From Streptomyces sp. NRRL S-337 (GTDB lineage: Bacteria > Actinomycetota > Actinomycetes > Streptomycetales > Streptomycetaceae), in NCBI RefSeq assembly GCF_000720175.1, contig NZ_JOIX01000038.1:1-64000 (forward strand): DNA of 64,000 nt, given 5' to 3'. The position numbers and the translations under genes were made by a program. The first letter of the stretch is position 1; every line of letters starts with the position of its first letter. The notes beneath the pieces were generated by a model. It saw nothing but the letters and a program-made list of their open reading frames with translations, did no database searches and was not told the origin of the DNA. Below, one piece after another: positions 15,508 through 23,805 of this stretch.

Positions 15508-17547
15508 ATGGTGAACGCCATGGGTGCAGACAAACGCTTTGCCTGCCCCGCCGCCGCTGCATGGCATTCCAAGAACCCGCGTGTCGTGCAGCAGCCTGGC
15601 CCGCCTTCGATCGGCCCAGGGCATCCGCTGCGCTTGAGCAAACCCATGCGCACCCGGCTCAAGGCTGCGGTTAGGGCCCTGCTGGACAACCCGGGTCTGG
15701 CTAACCAGCCCGATGCGGTACGCCTGGCAGCCGTGGTTCTGTTGGGCAAGAGTCGCATTCATGACGGTCACACCTTTCTGCGCAGCGAGGAGTTGGCCCG
15801 ATGGCTCGGGGTTTCGCGGTCATACGTGCAGCACACCGTGCTGCCAGCCCTGCGCGGGTCCGGAGCGGTGCTCACGCGGGTTATCACGGACACTCGGGGG
15901 CGGCCGGTTGGCTTGGACTGCGTACTCACGCCGACGCGCAGGGCTGCGGAGTCCGGAGACGGCCGGCACCCGCTCTTGCTGTCGCGGCCGCAATTGGCGA
16001 CGCTGCTGCGCTTATGCGAGGCCGTGTTCGGCCCAGGATGGCAGCGTCGGGACCGGCTGGACGTGCCGCCGGGGCTACTGGCGGACCGTACGGGGAAAGG
16101 CGCTCCCACAGACCGGCTGGCCCTCCTGCTGCTCGTACTGGAGACGCGCGCAGACGGATGGGTGCGGCACTGCGGTGGCGTGGTCGATACCCGACGCGGA
16201 CGACCGGCCGCGACCGTGGGGCGGTTGATGTCCCGCACCGCGGCTGCCGGGGAAAAGATCCTGCGCCGGCTGAGGGGAGTCGTTGAGGTGGTGCGGCAGG
16301 AGACCCCCTCGGGACTGCTCCATACCTCCCGAATCCACCTGCCAGCGGTGGCGGCGGCGCACCGCAACCAGGCACAGCATCCGGAGTCGGTCCTGCAGCT
16401 GGGTAAGCGCAGCACTTCAGACCCTGCTGCACGTGTGGCTGGACAGGACACAAGCCACCTCTCCCTACCCACAGCACGTGACCAGCGGAGACGGGGAGAG
16501 AGACGCGGATTATCAGATCCTGCCGTTGCAGCAGACCTTCACACTCCCCACGCTTCTGTGGTTGCGATATCGGAACCAACTGGAGGTGATCTTTTGATAT
16601 CCGGCGATAGCCGTGGAGGGGCACCCATCGCTGCCGGGAGCGCGCGCACGCGCGAGAGATGCGGTGCGATGCCCGACGCTGTCTGTTCTGCGATGTCACC
16701 GGCAGGCCGACCGGCTGCTGCTCTGCTGGCTGATCTGCCCCTGAGCCGCTGTGTCCGGTCAGTGCTCGTCGCCGTGCAACCGGTCGTCGAAAGGCTGAAC
16801 ATCCAACAGGCACTGCTTGTCTCGCGGGCAGTGGAGCGAGCGCTAACGGTGGTGTCAGACGGATGGCTCGGCAGATACTTGGAAGGGCGCCTCGCCTCGC
16901 TGTCCAGCGGGAGCATGCGCGAGGCGGTGATACGGCTGCGTGACCCAATGGGCTGGCTGCTGGCGCAGCTTCCCACCGTAACGCTGTGCCCCCGCTGCCG
17001 CCGGAGTCGATACGGTCGCGCCTCAGCACTGCCTTCGCTGTGCGATCGGTGCCGCAGCCGCGAAGCCTCTGCATCCCCACGGGCCCGTTGCGCCCGATGC
17101 GAACGGGCCGCTGTGCTGTCTGCACAAGGCGAGTGTTCCCGCTGTGAGGCGCGGAGCGCAGTAGCGGCAGCGGCCGAGGAAGCGGTTGCTCTGTTGGCTA
17201 GACACGCTCCGGTCTCCGCGGCGTCTGCAGAGAAGGTACGTGCAGAAGTCAGCAGGGTTGCCTCAGCAGCTGCGCGACAGCTGGCGGCAGCAGGGGCGGT
17301 GCCGGCTGTGCAGCACGCTGGGGCACGTCTTGCTGCGGAAAGCCACGTGGCGTCCCTTCGGGGCATGAGGCGACCAGCCCAGGGTGAGCATGAGCCGGGA
17401 TACCGCTTCCCAGTCAACCGAGGGGTGGGAACCGGGCCGGTCGGTCAGCCGCCGCCCAGCGGCGGTTTCCAGCTCATGGCCCTCGCTCAGGCTCCGCAGC
17501 CGCAAGGCGTCACAGAATGCGCCCGGCAGCCGGTTCGCTGCCCGTAA
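15508..17547 (+). CDS. winged-helix/zinc-ribbon protein, paralogue 1
   Basis: From ATG 15508 the protein is 679 aa. Residues about 50-260 contain a DNA-binding-type domain (SEELARWLGVSRSYVQHTVLPALRG) and a second helical block with GAPTDRLALLLLVLETR. A disordered middle follows, and then a C-terminal part with at least four C-x2-C pairs (CPRC, CDRC, CARC, CSRC). The blocks match the protein at 23806-25779 almost position by position, so the two are paralogues. Two leucines are TTA (in LLRLCEA and RRGLSDP), suggesting bldA dependence. The upstream in-frame extension to 15202 looks non-coding. Function unknown; a plasmid replication or segregation DNA-binding role is a guess. Confidence 0.7.
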   Translation: MVNAMGADKRFACPAAAAWHSKNPRVVQQPGPPSIGPGHPLRLSKPMRTRLKAAVRALLDNPGLANQPDAVRLAAVVLLGKSRIHDGHTFLRSEELARWLGVSRSYVQHTVLPALRGSGAVLTRVITDTRGRPVGLDCVLTPTRRAAESGDGRHPLLLSRPQLATLLRLCEAVFGPGWQRRDRLDVPPGLLADRTGKGAPTDRLALLLLVLETRADGWVRHCGGVVDTRRGRPAATVGRLMSRTAAAGEKILRRLRGVVEVVRQETPSGLLHTSRIHLPAVAAAHRNQAQHPESVLQLGKRSTSDPAARVAGQDTSHLSLPTARDQRRRGERRGLSDPAVAADLHTPHASVVAISEPTGGDLLISGDSRGGAPIAAGSARTRERCGAMPDAVCSAMSPAGRPAAALLADLPLSRCVRSVLVAVQPVVERLNIQQALLVSRAVERALTVVSDGWLGRYLEGRLASLSSGSMREAVIRLRDPMGWLLAQLPTVTLCPRCRRSRYGRASALPSLCDRCRSREASASPRARCARCERAAVLSAQGECSRCEARSAVAAAAEEAVALLARHAPVSAASAEKVRAEVSRVASAAARQLAAAGAVPAVQHAGARLAAESHVASLRGMRRPAQGEHEPGYRFPVNRGVGTGPVGQPPPSGGFQLMALAQAPQPQGVTECARQPVRCP

Positions 17548-17729
17548 TCGCTCATCGCCCACGTCATGCAGAAGGCACTCGGCAAGCTCCGGGCCGGTTG
17601 TACAGCATTGGCCATCGTCACTGGCGCCTCCGTTACCTGAGGAATCGAAGCCGGGATCCGCCCTGCCTCACTGGCTACACGTTGGCGGGAGCCACTCGAC
17701 CCGCGGCCACAGAAACGAGGGAAAGACTG

Positions 17730-18704
17730 TTGTTAGACGAAAAGGTGTTCCGGAGTCTCGATGTGCCGGCAGCGGACCGGTTCGAGTACTGGTCCGAGTT
17801 GTTGGGCCGTACCCATGCCCCCATGGAGCTGCGCAGCGACTACGCCGACGACTTCCGGGCCTCCCAGCGTGTGCTGGACCTCGGCGCCGTGACCGCCTGG
17901 CGGGCCGTCTTCCCGCCAGTGGCCTTCCGGCGCACACCGAAGCTGATCCGGCAGTCCGACCCCGAGACCTACCATCTCTGCCTCGTCGTCCGCGGGACCG
18001 GGGCAGGCGTGTGGAGGGATCGGGAAACCAAATACAAGCCAGACGACCTCTTCATCAACTCCTCCACCCTGCCGAGCGACGTCCACAGCACCGGGGACCC
18101 GGCCACGACAGTGGCGCTAGAGATTCCCAAGACGCTGATTCCGCTGCCTCGCGACATGACCCGGCGGATAGTCGGGATGCCCGTATCGACCCGGGAAGGG
18201 ATGGGGGCCCTCCTGGCACGGTTCCTCACCCAGTTGAGCGCGGACACGGCCGCATACCAACCCTCCGATGGCCCCCGGCTGGGCAGGGTCCTCACCGAAC
18301 TAGTCGGCGCGCTCTTCGCCCACACGCTCGACGCCGGCCGCTGCCTCCCACCGGAGACTCACCGACGGACCCTGACCCTTCGCATCCAGTCGTTCATCCG
18401 AGAGAACCTGCACGACCCGCACCTCACCCCGACCACGATCGCCGCAGCGCACCACATCTCCACCAGCTATCTGCACCGTCTCTTCCGGGACGAGGACTCC
18501 ACAGCCGCCGAGTGGATCCGCCTCCGACGCCTGGAGGCAGCCCACCGCGATCTCACCGACCCAGCACTCCACGCCACCCCCATCCACACCATCGCCAGTC
18601 GCTGGGGCTTCCCCTGCGCCACCCACTTCAGCCGCGCCTACCGCGCCGCCTACGGGGCCACGCCCCAGGAACACCGGCACCACGCCCTCCACGGCCACGA
18701 GTGA
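17730..18704 (+). CDS. AraC-family transcriptional regulator
   Basis: The 324-aa protein has an N-terminal cupin-like sensor domain (FRSLDVPAADRFEYW, GRTHAPMELRSDY) and a C-terminal AraC double helix-turn-helix (IAAAHHISTSYLHRLFRDEDSTAAEWIRLRR, then IASRWGFPCATHFSRAYRAAYG). TTG 17730 is chosen as start because GAGGG lies at good spacing; this makes TTA the second codon, which would put the gene under bldA control. The alternative GTG 17745 would avoid it. It lies 180 nt after the zinc-ribbon gene. Its targets are unknown. Confidence 0.8.
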   Translation: MLDEKVFRSLDVPAADRFEYWSELLGRTHAPMELRSDYADDFRASQRVLDLGAVTAWRAVFPPVAFRRTPKLIRQSDPETYHLCLVVRGTGAGVWRDRETKYKPDDLFINSSTLPSDVHSTGDPATTVALEIPKTLIPLPRDMTRRIVGMPVSTREGMGALLARFLTQLSADTAAYQPSDGPRLGRVLTELVGALFAHTLDAGRCLPPETHRRTLTLRIQSFIRENLHDPHLTPTTIAAAHHISTSYLHRLFRDEDSTAAEWIRLRRLEAAHRDLTDPALHATPIHTIASRWGFPCATHFSRAYRAAYGATPQEHRHHALHGHE

Positions 18705-19553
18705 ACTCATTGTCAACACAGTTGGGCACGCAACGCTAACGACTCACCCGCCGCATTCGGGCACCCTGGGAGGACGCTCCGATCGGCAGCGCGATACGGA
18801 GTGCAGACCCAAAGATGCAGATCCAGCCGAGCCCACTCGCCCGAGAGATCACCCGTCCAAACCGAGCGCAAGCACGCCAGCACGCCCCCCCAGTGCCGGC
18901 AGCAGCTGCGGTACGCGTGTGCTGAGCGCGCGTTCCGACTCATCTTCGAAAGAGAGGCAATGCGAGACTCCAGGCAAACTACTCGGCCGAGTTGGGGCCG
19001 CCGCCAACACCTTGAGGTACCCGCCCACTGGGCTCGGCACCCTCTCAGGCGCGGGAACAGTGGCTGGCCTCGACTACCGGGCGCAAATCATCGCCGCCGG
19101 CATGCCCGGCCTGGCCACGGCCGCCGCGCTTGCCATGACTGGCCGTATCGCGCGGCCCACGCACCGATCAGCGGGAAGTCAGTGCCTTAAAACGCGGGAA
19201 GTCGATTCCGCATAGGAGGAGTGTTGTGGGGAGCCCTCACGGCGGTTCAGCAGTCGCGTGTAAGCGCATCTTCCGTGTCACCGCTGATCATCACGCAGGA
19301 CACGAAGGCCGGCCTTCACAAGATCAGCGACGCAATTCTGATCCGTACCTCACCGTAGGGATGGGACGGTCCATTGCGGGCTGCCGGATGGCGGTCAGGA
19401 GACGAGGTCGCGGAGGGCAGGCAGGGGAGCGGCCGCCCTGATCGGGCCTATGTAGACGACAGCCTCCTCGAACTGGAAGCAGGATAGGCCTCGTGGCCTG
19501 GGCCGACGACAAGCAGGTTGTCTCGATCCGGTGATCCAAGTCGTTAGGACACC
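18705..19553. other. 850-bp stretch with no supported gene
   Basis: A short rightward frame near 19020-19180 encodes a hydrophobic Gly/Ala-rich segment (AAGMPGLATAAALAM) that could be the tail of a lost transporter, but it has no ribosome site and no domain I recognise. The rest shows no coding pattern. It is best read as decayed sequence between the AraC gene and the recombinase remnants. Confidence 0.45.
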
Positions 19554-19850
19554 GTGGCGACAGCCGCAGTCCGGGCGTTCGGCGCCCGTCACCCCCTCTG
19601 CGACGCCGCCACTCCGGACGCCGAAACCGACTGGGATCAGGCAGAACAGCACTTCACCCGTCTGATCGAGATCATCATGGGAGGGGCAGCGCCGTCGCGA
19701 GACAGTGCCGCAGCCACCGTGCAGCGGGCCGAAAACGAGGCCATCCAATTCCTTCTGTCGGTCAGCAACGTGCCCGACTACCGCTGCCCCATCTGTGTCA
19801 AGCGGCAGGCCCGCGCTGTGAGTCCTCGGCCTACGCTGGAGGCGACATGA
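19554..19850 (+). CDS. hypothetical protein upstream of recombinase remnant
   Basis: The 98-aa frame starts with GTG 19554 and contains CDAATPDAETDWDQAEQHFTR and a C-terminal YRCPICVKR with a C-x2-C pair. I do not recognise the family. There is no strong ribosome site. Its stop overlaps the next frame by ATGA, suggesting that it was translationally coupled to the recombinase whose remains follow. It may be an accessory protein of that element, and it may itself be decaying. Confidence 0.4.
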   Translation: MATAAVRAFGARHPLCDAATPDAETDWDQAEQHFTRLIEIIMGGAAPSRDSAAATVQRAENEAIQFLLSVSNVPDYRCPICVKRQARAVSPRPTLEAT

Positions 19851-20783
19851 CGGACGACGAACGCGCCGAGCACGCAGCCCGTCTGCGCGGACTGCGCCAC
19901 CTTCGACGACGACGTCCTGGCCAAGCTCGCCGAGTTGGAACAGCGCTCCGCCCAGCACGAGATCGACCTCCGCCCGCAGAAAACCGTCGACGGCTACGCC
20001 GCGGACTGGAAACAGTGGGAGGTCTTCTGCGCGCTGCTCGACCTGCCGGCCACCGCCATCACCCCCGGCTTCCTGACCGCGTTCGTCGAATGGCTGTGGT
20101 GGCAACCCGGCTGGAACCGTGGCCGCCCGCGCCCGCCGCGTGCTGAAGGCCAAGGTCCGCGAGTTGCAGAAGACCGACGAGGTCCGCGGTCGCGGACCGG
20201 CCCCTGCCCTGCTCCTCGCCCACCTGCGGGCCGGCCTGGACGCCACCCTCGCACCCGACTCGGCATCCGCGACCGGGCCATCATCCTTCTGCAGTTCGCC
20301 ATCGCCGGCCGCGAGCACGAAGTCGCCCGCCTCCGCCTACGCGACATCGTCGAGGTCGAGCACGGCCTTGAGGTCGACGTCCGCGTCTCCAAGATCAGCC
20401 CCCGGAAGGTGAAGGTGCCGTTCGGCTCTCGCCCGTCCACCTGCCCGGTCGGCGCCTGGCGGGCCTGGACCGAGGCCGCCGGCCTCACCGACCCCGACGG
20501 CTACGCCTTCCGCGCCCTGAACCCTGTTGGCACACCGTCACCGACCGCGGCCTGTCCCCCGAGGCCATCGGCGCCGTCGCCACCCGCCTCGGCGAGCGGG
20601 CCGAGCTCCCCGTCCGGCACACCGGACACTCCGCCCGCCGCGGCGCCGCCGAGGAGTCCCGCCGCGCCGGCAACGACCGCAAGACCATCGCCAAGCAGGG
20701 CGGATGGGTCCCCAACAGCGGGGTCATGGAGGGCCGAGGACGCCGATGGCTGGGAGGAGAACGTCATGATCGGAGTGCTGTGA
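19851..20783 (+). pseudogene. tyrosine-recombinase (integrase) gene with several frameshifts
   Basis: Pieces of one integrase are spread over three frames. QKTVDGYAADWKQWEVFCAL is the N-terminal SAM-like core-binding domain. RRVLKAKVRELQKTDEVRGRG lies in a second frame near 20130. LGIRDRAIILLQFAIAGREHE with VARLRLRDIVE is the catalytic start, with the first arginine. GHSARRGAAEESRRAG, the H-x2-R box, lies in a third frame near 20620. The order is that of the family, but no single frame covers it, and the final tyrosine region is degraded. It is an inactive relic of a mobile element. Confidence 0.75.
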
Positions 20784-21077
20784 AAGCAGGTGCCGACTTT
20801 CACAGCACCTCCCCCAAATGGGTTACCCACCCCGAAAAGGAGGGCATAGTGGATGCGATGCGATCACCGCAGGTCAGCGGGGTTTCCCTATGACCCGAGG
20901 CAAGTTTTACGCGTCATGGTGGGGTATCGTAAATTACGGATGACTCGTAAGACTTGCACGCCCCGGCTGGGGTCGATGCAACTCAAGAGTCGCCGCGTGC
21001 AGACCACCCAGGTCAGAGCACGCAAAGAGGCCCGGGGAACCGGCGGCTACCGGAACCCACGAGCCTCCCGCAGTTAC

Positions 21078-21110
21078 CGAGCCCGGTCGACCTCGCACCG
21101 ACCGGGCTCG
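21078..21110. terminator. perfect 12-bp stem-loop between converging genes
   Basis: CGAGCCCGGTCG (21078-21089) and its complement (21099-21110) form a perfect stem with a 9-nt loop. It lies just after the end of the small leftward membrane gene and would stop transcription from either side. Confidence 0.65.
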
Positions 21111-21160
21111 CTGCATCTTCAGCGGCCGCCGATGGCCTCTCCGGGTCCGGGGCAGGGCAG

Positions 21161-21286
21161 CTACTGAGAGAGCTGTCCCGCCAGAGCGATGACCGTCGCC
21201 GATGTGCCCACCGCCGCTAAGAGAAGCATGATCCACTCGTACGTGGACCACTTCTTCTTGCCGCGCTTGCCCAAGGGGACGCTCAT
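21161..21286 (-). CDS. 41-aa membrane protein
   Basis: ATG 21286 follows GAGG at 8 nt. The protein begins MSVPLGKRGKKKWSTYEW and then has one hydrophobic helix of about 20 residues (IMLLLAAVGTSATVIALAG). The positively charged N-terminus predicts an N-in single-pass membrane protein. Small proteins of this kind are common on Streptomyces plasmids, but I know no function for it. It ends 51 nt before the terminator stem at 21078-21110. Confidence 0.55.
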   Translation of the reverse strand: MSVPLGKRGKKKWSTYEWIMLLLAAVGTSATVIALAGQLSQ

Positions 21287-21900
21287 AGCACGTACCTCGC
21301 CTTCTTCTCGATCCAGGCCTGTGCACCAGGCCCGGCCCAGGACCCGCCAATCGGACCCCGGGGGCTCATGAACTGAGCACGAATTCAGCGCAGTTCGAGG
21401 AGAAGCCGGTGAAGCAGAGACGATGTTACCGGCACACAGCGACCATGCCGCACGCTTGCCCCCAGCCCTCGCGTAAGTCACACCCCCTCAGGGAAAAGCC
21501 GCAGCTCAGGAGTAAGGACCACCTCGAACAAGGGCAATATGGACTTCTCTCGGTGCTCAGTGGATCGGTGTGGCGAGCCCGGTCCTGTGACGGAGCCCGG
21601 CCGCCTTCGGCCACACAAGAAGGTGCTGACGGAGGAGGAGACGGAGCCGGCCGGCCGGACCCGAGCCCGCCAGCTCCGTGACGAGGACGGGCAGTCGTTC
21701 CGTGAAATCGCCGTGAGGGGCCGGCCGTCCTCGACGACGGCGGCCGGCCCCTGCTCGTTGCCAAGCGCCTGCTGTCCACGGAGCTCCGGTCCTCGCTGGC
21801 CCGCGACGCCTGGCAGGTCGCCCCCCGGCAGCCGGCCCGCCGGCCGCGGCCCGCCGGTGGCCAGGGCCGCTGTGTGCGGCTGTCTGTATTGGTTTGTTTT
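21287..21900. other. non-coding stretch with possible recombinase/HTH remnant
   Basis: Around 21540-21720 a rightward frame encodes RCSVDRCGEP and LTEEETEPAGRTRARQLRDEDGQSFREIAV, which looks like the start of a resolvase-type helix-turn-helix that breaks off after about 55 residues. It has no ribosome site. A similar duplicated 5' flank (CTCGCGTAAGTCACACCCCC) recurs near 23620, so part of this stretch is an old repeat. Confidence 0.35.
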
Positions 21901-22656
21901 TCAGGCCGCGCCGTCACGCATGCGGCGCAACTGGGAAACGAAACGCGGTGCCAGCTCGGGGTGCTGCGCGAGCCGCATCGCCACTACATGGTCAGTCGTG
22001 AGCTTGTGCTGGTGGGCGAGGACAAACGACGCGAGTTCAGACGCCCTCGCATTTTCTTCTGTTACGACTGAAAGTAGGTCGACTTGCTTCTCGTAACGCC
22101 AAGCGCGTGTCCAGGCAGCCTCCCATGCAGGCCATTCCGGCTCGCAGACCTCACATGCTCGCAGGTACGCCTGGAACTGTTGCCGACTGTGAGGCATGGC
22201 CTGTTTGGTCACGATGCGGTGGGCGGTGCTGCGGGGCAGGACACCGAACTGTCCCGCCCGTTGCTCCAACGTGCGCAGTGATGGGGAGCCGGCCTTCTCG
22301 TACAGGTCCCGAAGGGCTGCGCTCAGATCCGCGAAGTCGCGAATGAGCTCCGGTCTCGGGGCCGGCACGGTACGGCCACCGCGTAACAGACGCGTGTGTT
22401 CATACCGGGCTCGCTTCCACAGGCGCCGTGCCTCCTCGGGCGATGCATCGCAGGCACGGGCGTAGTTGAGCACAGTCTGCAGCTTGGGCACGCTCTCGCC
22501 CGAGGCAGCACGCTGGAGCGTCGTGGCGTGACAGCCGGCACGCAGCGACAGGGCCCGGTAGCTCTGCCCTGTATGCATGCGCTGATCGCGCAGCCACTGC
22601 TGTAGGTCGTACAACGCCTTGTTGCTCGTGGTGAGGGGATTTTGACGGCGGCACAC
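21901..22656 (-). CDS. XRE-family helix-turn-helix regulator
   Basis: The 251-aa protein has an N-terminal helix-turn-helix (LRDQRMHTGQSYRALSLRAGCHATTLQRAASGE) and a second similar block around residues 120-160 (LYEKAGSPSLRTLEQRAG, then PRSTAHRIVTKQ), a two-HTH arrangement seen in many Streptomyces regulators. GTG 22656 follows GAGGAGG at 7 nt. It starts 13 nt after the upstream membrane-protein gene in the same direction, so both are co-transcribed. Targets unknown. Confidence 0.78.
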   Translation of the reverse strand: MCRRQNPLTTSNKALYDLQQWLRDQRMHTGQSYRALSLRAGCHATTLQRAASGESVPKLQTVLNYARACDASPEEARRLWKRARYEHTRLLRGGRTVPAPRPELIRDFADLSAALRDLYEKAGSPSLRTLEQRAGQFGVLPRSTAHRIVTKQAMPHSRQQFQAYLRACEVCEPEWPAWEAAWTRAWRYEKQVDLLSVVTEENARASELASFVLAHQHKLTTDHVVAMRLAQHPELAPRFVSQLRRMRDGAA

Positions 22657-22669
22657 GACGCTGTCCTCC

Positions 22670-22933
22670 TCACGCAGCCGGAGCCAGCAGGGCGCGGACC
22701 AACGAGCGAAGCCCGCGGATGGGCTCCCCGGTGACCAGGCAGAGCACCAGGCCGGCGGTCAGGCCAGCTCCCGCGATGAGCTGCAAAATGACGGGCACGG
22801 ACATCTCCGCAACGGCGGCCAAAGCCGCTGCCACCACGGTGATCACGATGATGACGATGGCTTCGGCGCCGTCGAGGCGTCGACGGGACGGGGCGCCGGT
22901 CTCCACGCAGGAGATGGAACGGGGCTGGGACAC
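22670..22933 (-). CDS. 87-aa membrane protein in operon with XRE regulator
   Basis: GTG 22933 is preceded by GGGAGG at 4 nt. After a polar N-terminus (SQPRSISCVETGAPSRRRLDG) there are two hydrophobic helices: AIVIIVITVVAAALAAVAEM and VILQLIAGAGLTAGLVLCLV. The stop is 13 nt before the regulator start. No family is recognised. The pair resembles small membrane-protein/XRE modules of plasmids and phages, perhaps immunity or signal transfer, but this is only a suggestion. Confidence 0.6.
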   Translation of the reverse strand: MSQPRSISCVETGAPSRRRLDGAEAIVIIVITVVAAALAAVAEMSVPVILQLIAGAGLTAGLVLCLVTGEPIRGLRSLVRALLAPAA

Positions 22934-23420
22934 AGGGCCTCCCTGCTCGTGTGTCCGGCGGCCTCTGGCCGCCGGACACCTGCTGCTGACTCCAACGAAG
23001 CGCGCACCTATGGCAGTTGCAGCTGCCGTGGAGATGGTGCGTGAACAAAGATGGTGACAGCCTCGGCAGGTCAAAAGTCCCGCCCGGGGTGTTCCTGGGC
23101 TCTTTGATGCGCTCGCGTCCCAGCGATCAATTTGCATGTGGACGCGAGGACAGCGACCCAGCGTCAGTGGCTCCACGTGAGCTAACCGCTGACCTGTGGT
23201 TTCTCCGTGATCACCACGCTGGCAGGACTGTCGGTAGAACGTGGTAGTGGACAAGTTGATGCACACGTGCGCAGATGATTCTTGCGTGATCTGGGACGTC
23301 GCTGCGACGATCCGCCCACCTGGGGGCACCGAGCAGGTGGGCCCTGCCCTGATTGCTGCTGACTCCACCAACAAGCTGATTAGGGATTAGCCGGTCACGC
23401 GTTGCAGCGCGAGACCGGCA

Positions 23421-23455
23421 AGAGCCGGTACCTCCACAAGCGAGGTACCGGCTCT
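23421..23455. terminator. stem-loop, 13-bp perfect stem
   Basis: AGAGCCGGTACCT (23421-23433) pairs perfectly with 23443-23455 around a 9-nt loop. It lies in a gene-free stretch between the leftward regulator operon and the leftward zinc-ribbon gene, 43 bp before a second strong stem-loop. Confidence 0.6.
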
Positions 23456-23498
23456 TCCGATGTGGCCTCGAAGGCCAAGCCCGGACTCCTGCCGGCTC

Positions 23499-23542
23499 AA
23501 AAGCCCCCGCCGGGCCCCTCTCGGGACCCGGCGGGGGCTTTT
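23499..23542. terminator. strong bidirectional terminator, 16-bp stem
   Basis: AAAAGCCCCCGCCGGG (23499-23514) pairs perfectly with 23527-23542 around a 12-nt loop, giving a T run on either strand. It would terminate transcripts from both sides, including the leftward zinc-ribbon gene that ends at 23806. Confidence 0.8.
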
Positions 23543-23805
23543 GGCCATGCACAGGCGTTAGCGCGGCGGCTCGGTGGCCGATGTGTGCCCGCCGCTGCGC
23601 TCGCTCCGCTTGCCCACAGCCTCGCGTAAGCCACACCCCAGCTGGGGGAAAACCGCAGCTCAGGAGCAATGGCCACCTAGAGGGGCATGCATCCAGCGGT
23701 ACGCCGATGTGTGAAGGCATCGCCGGAGGGCGACGCCCTGCTTAACGTGCTGTCGGCGGCACTGATCGCAGCGGACGATGGCCCGGTCAGCGGTATAGCG
23801 CAGGC

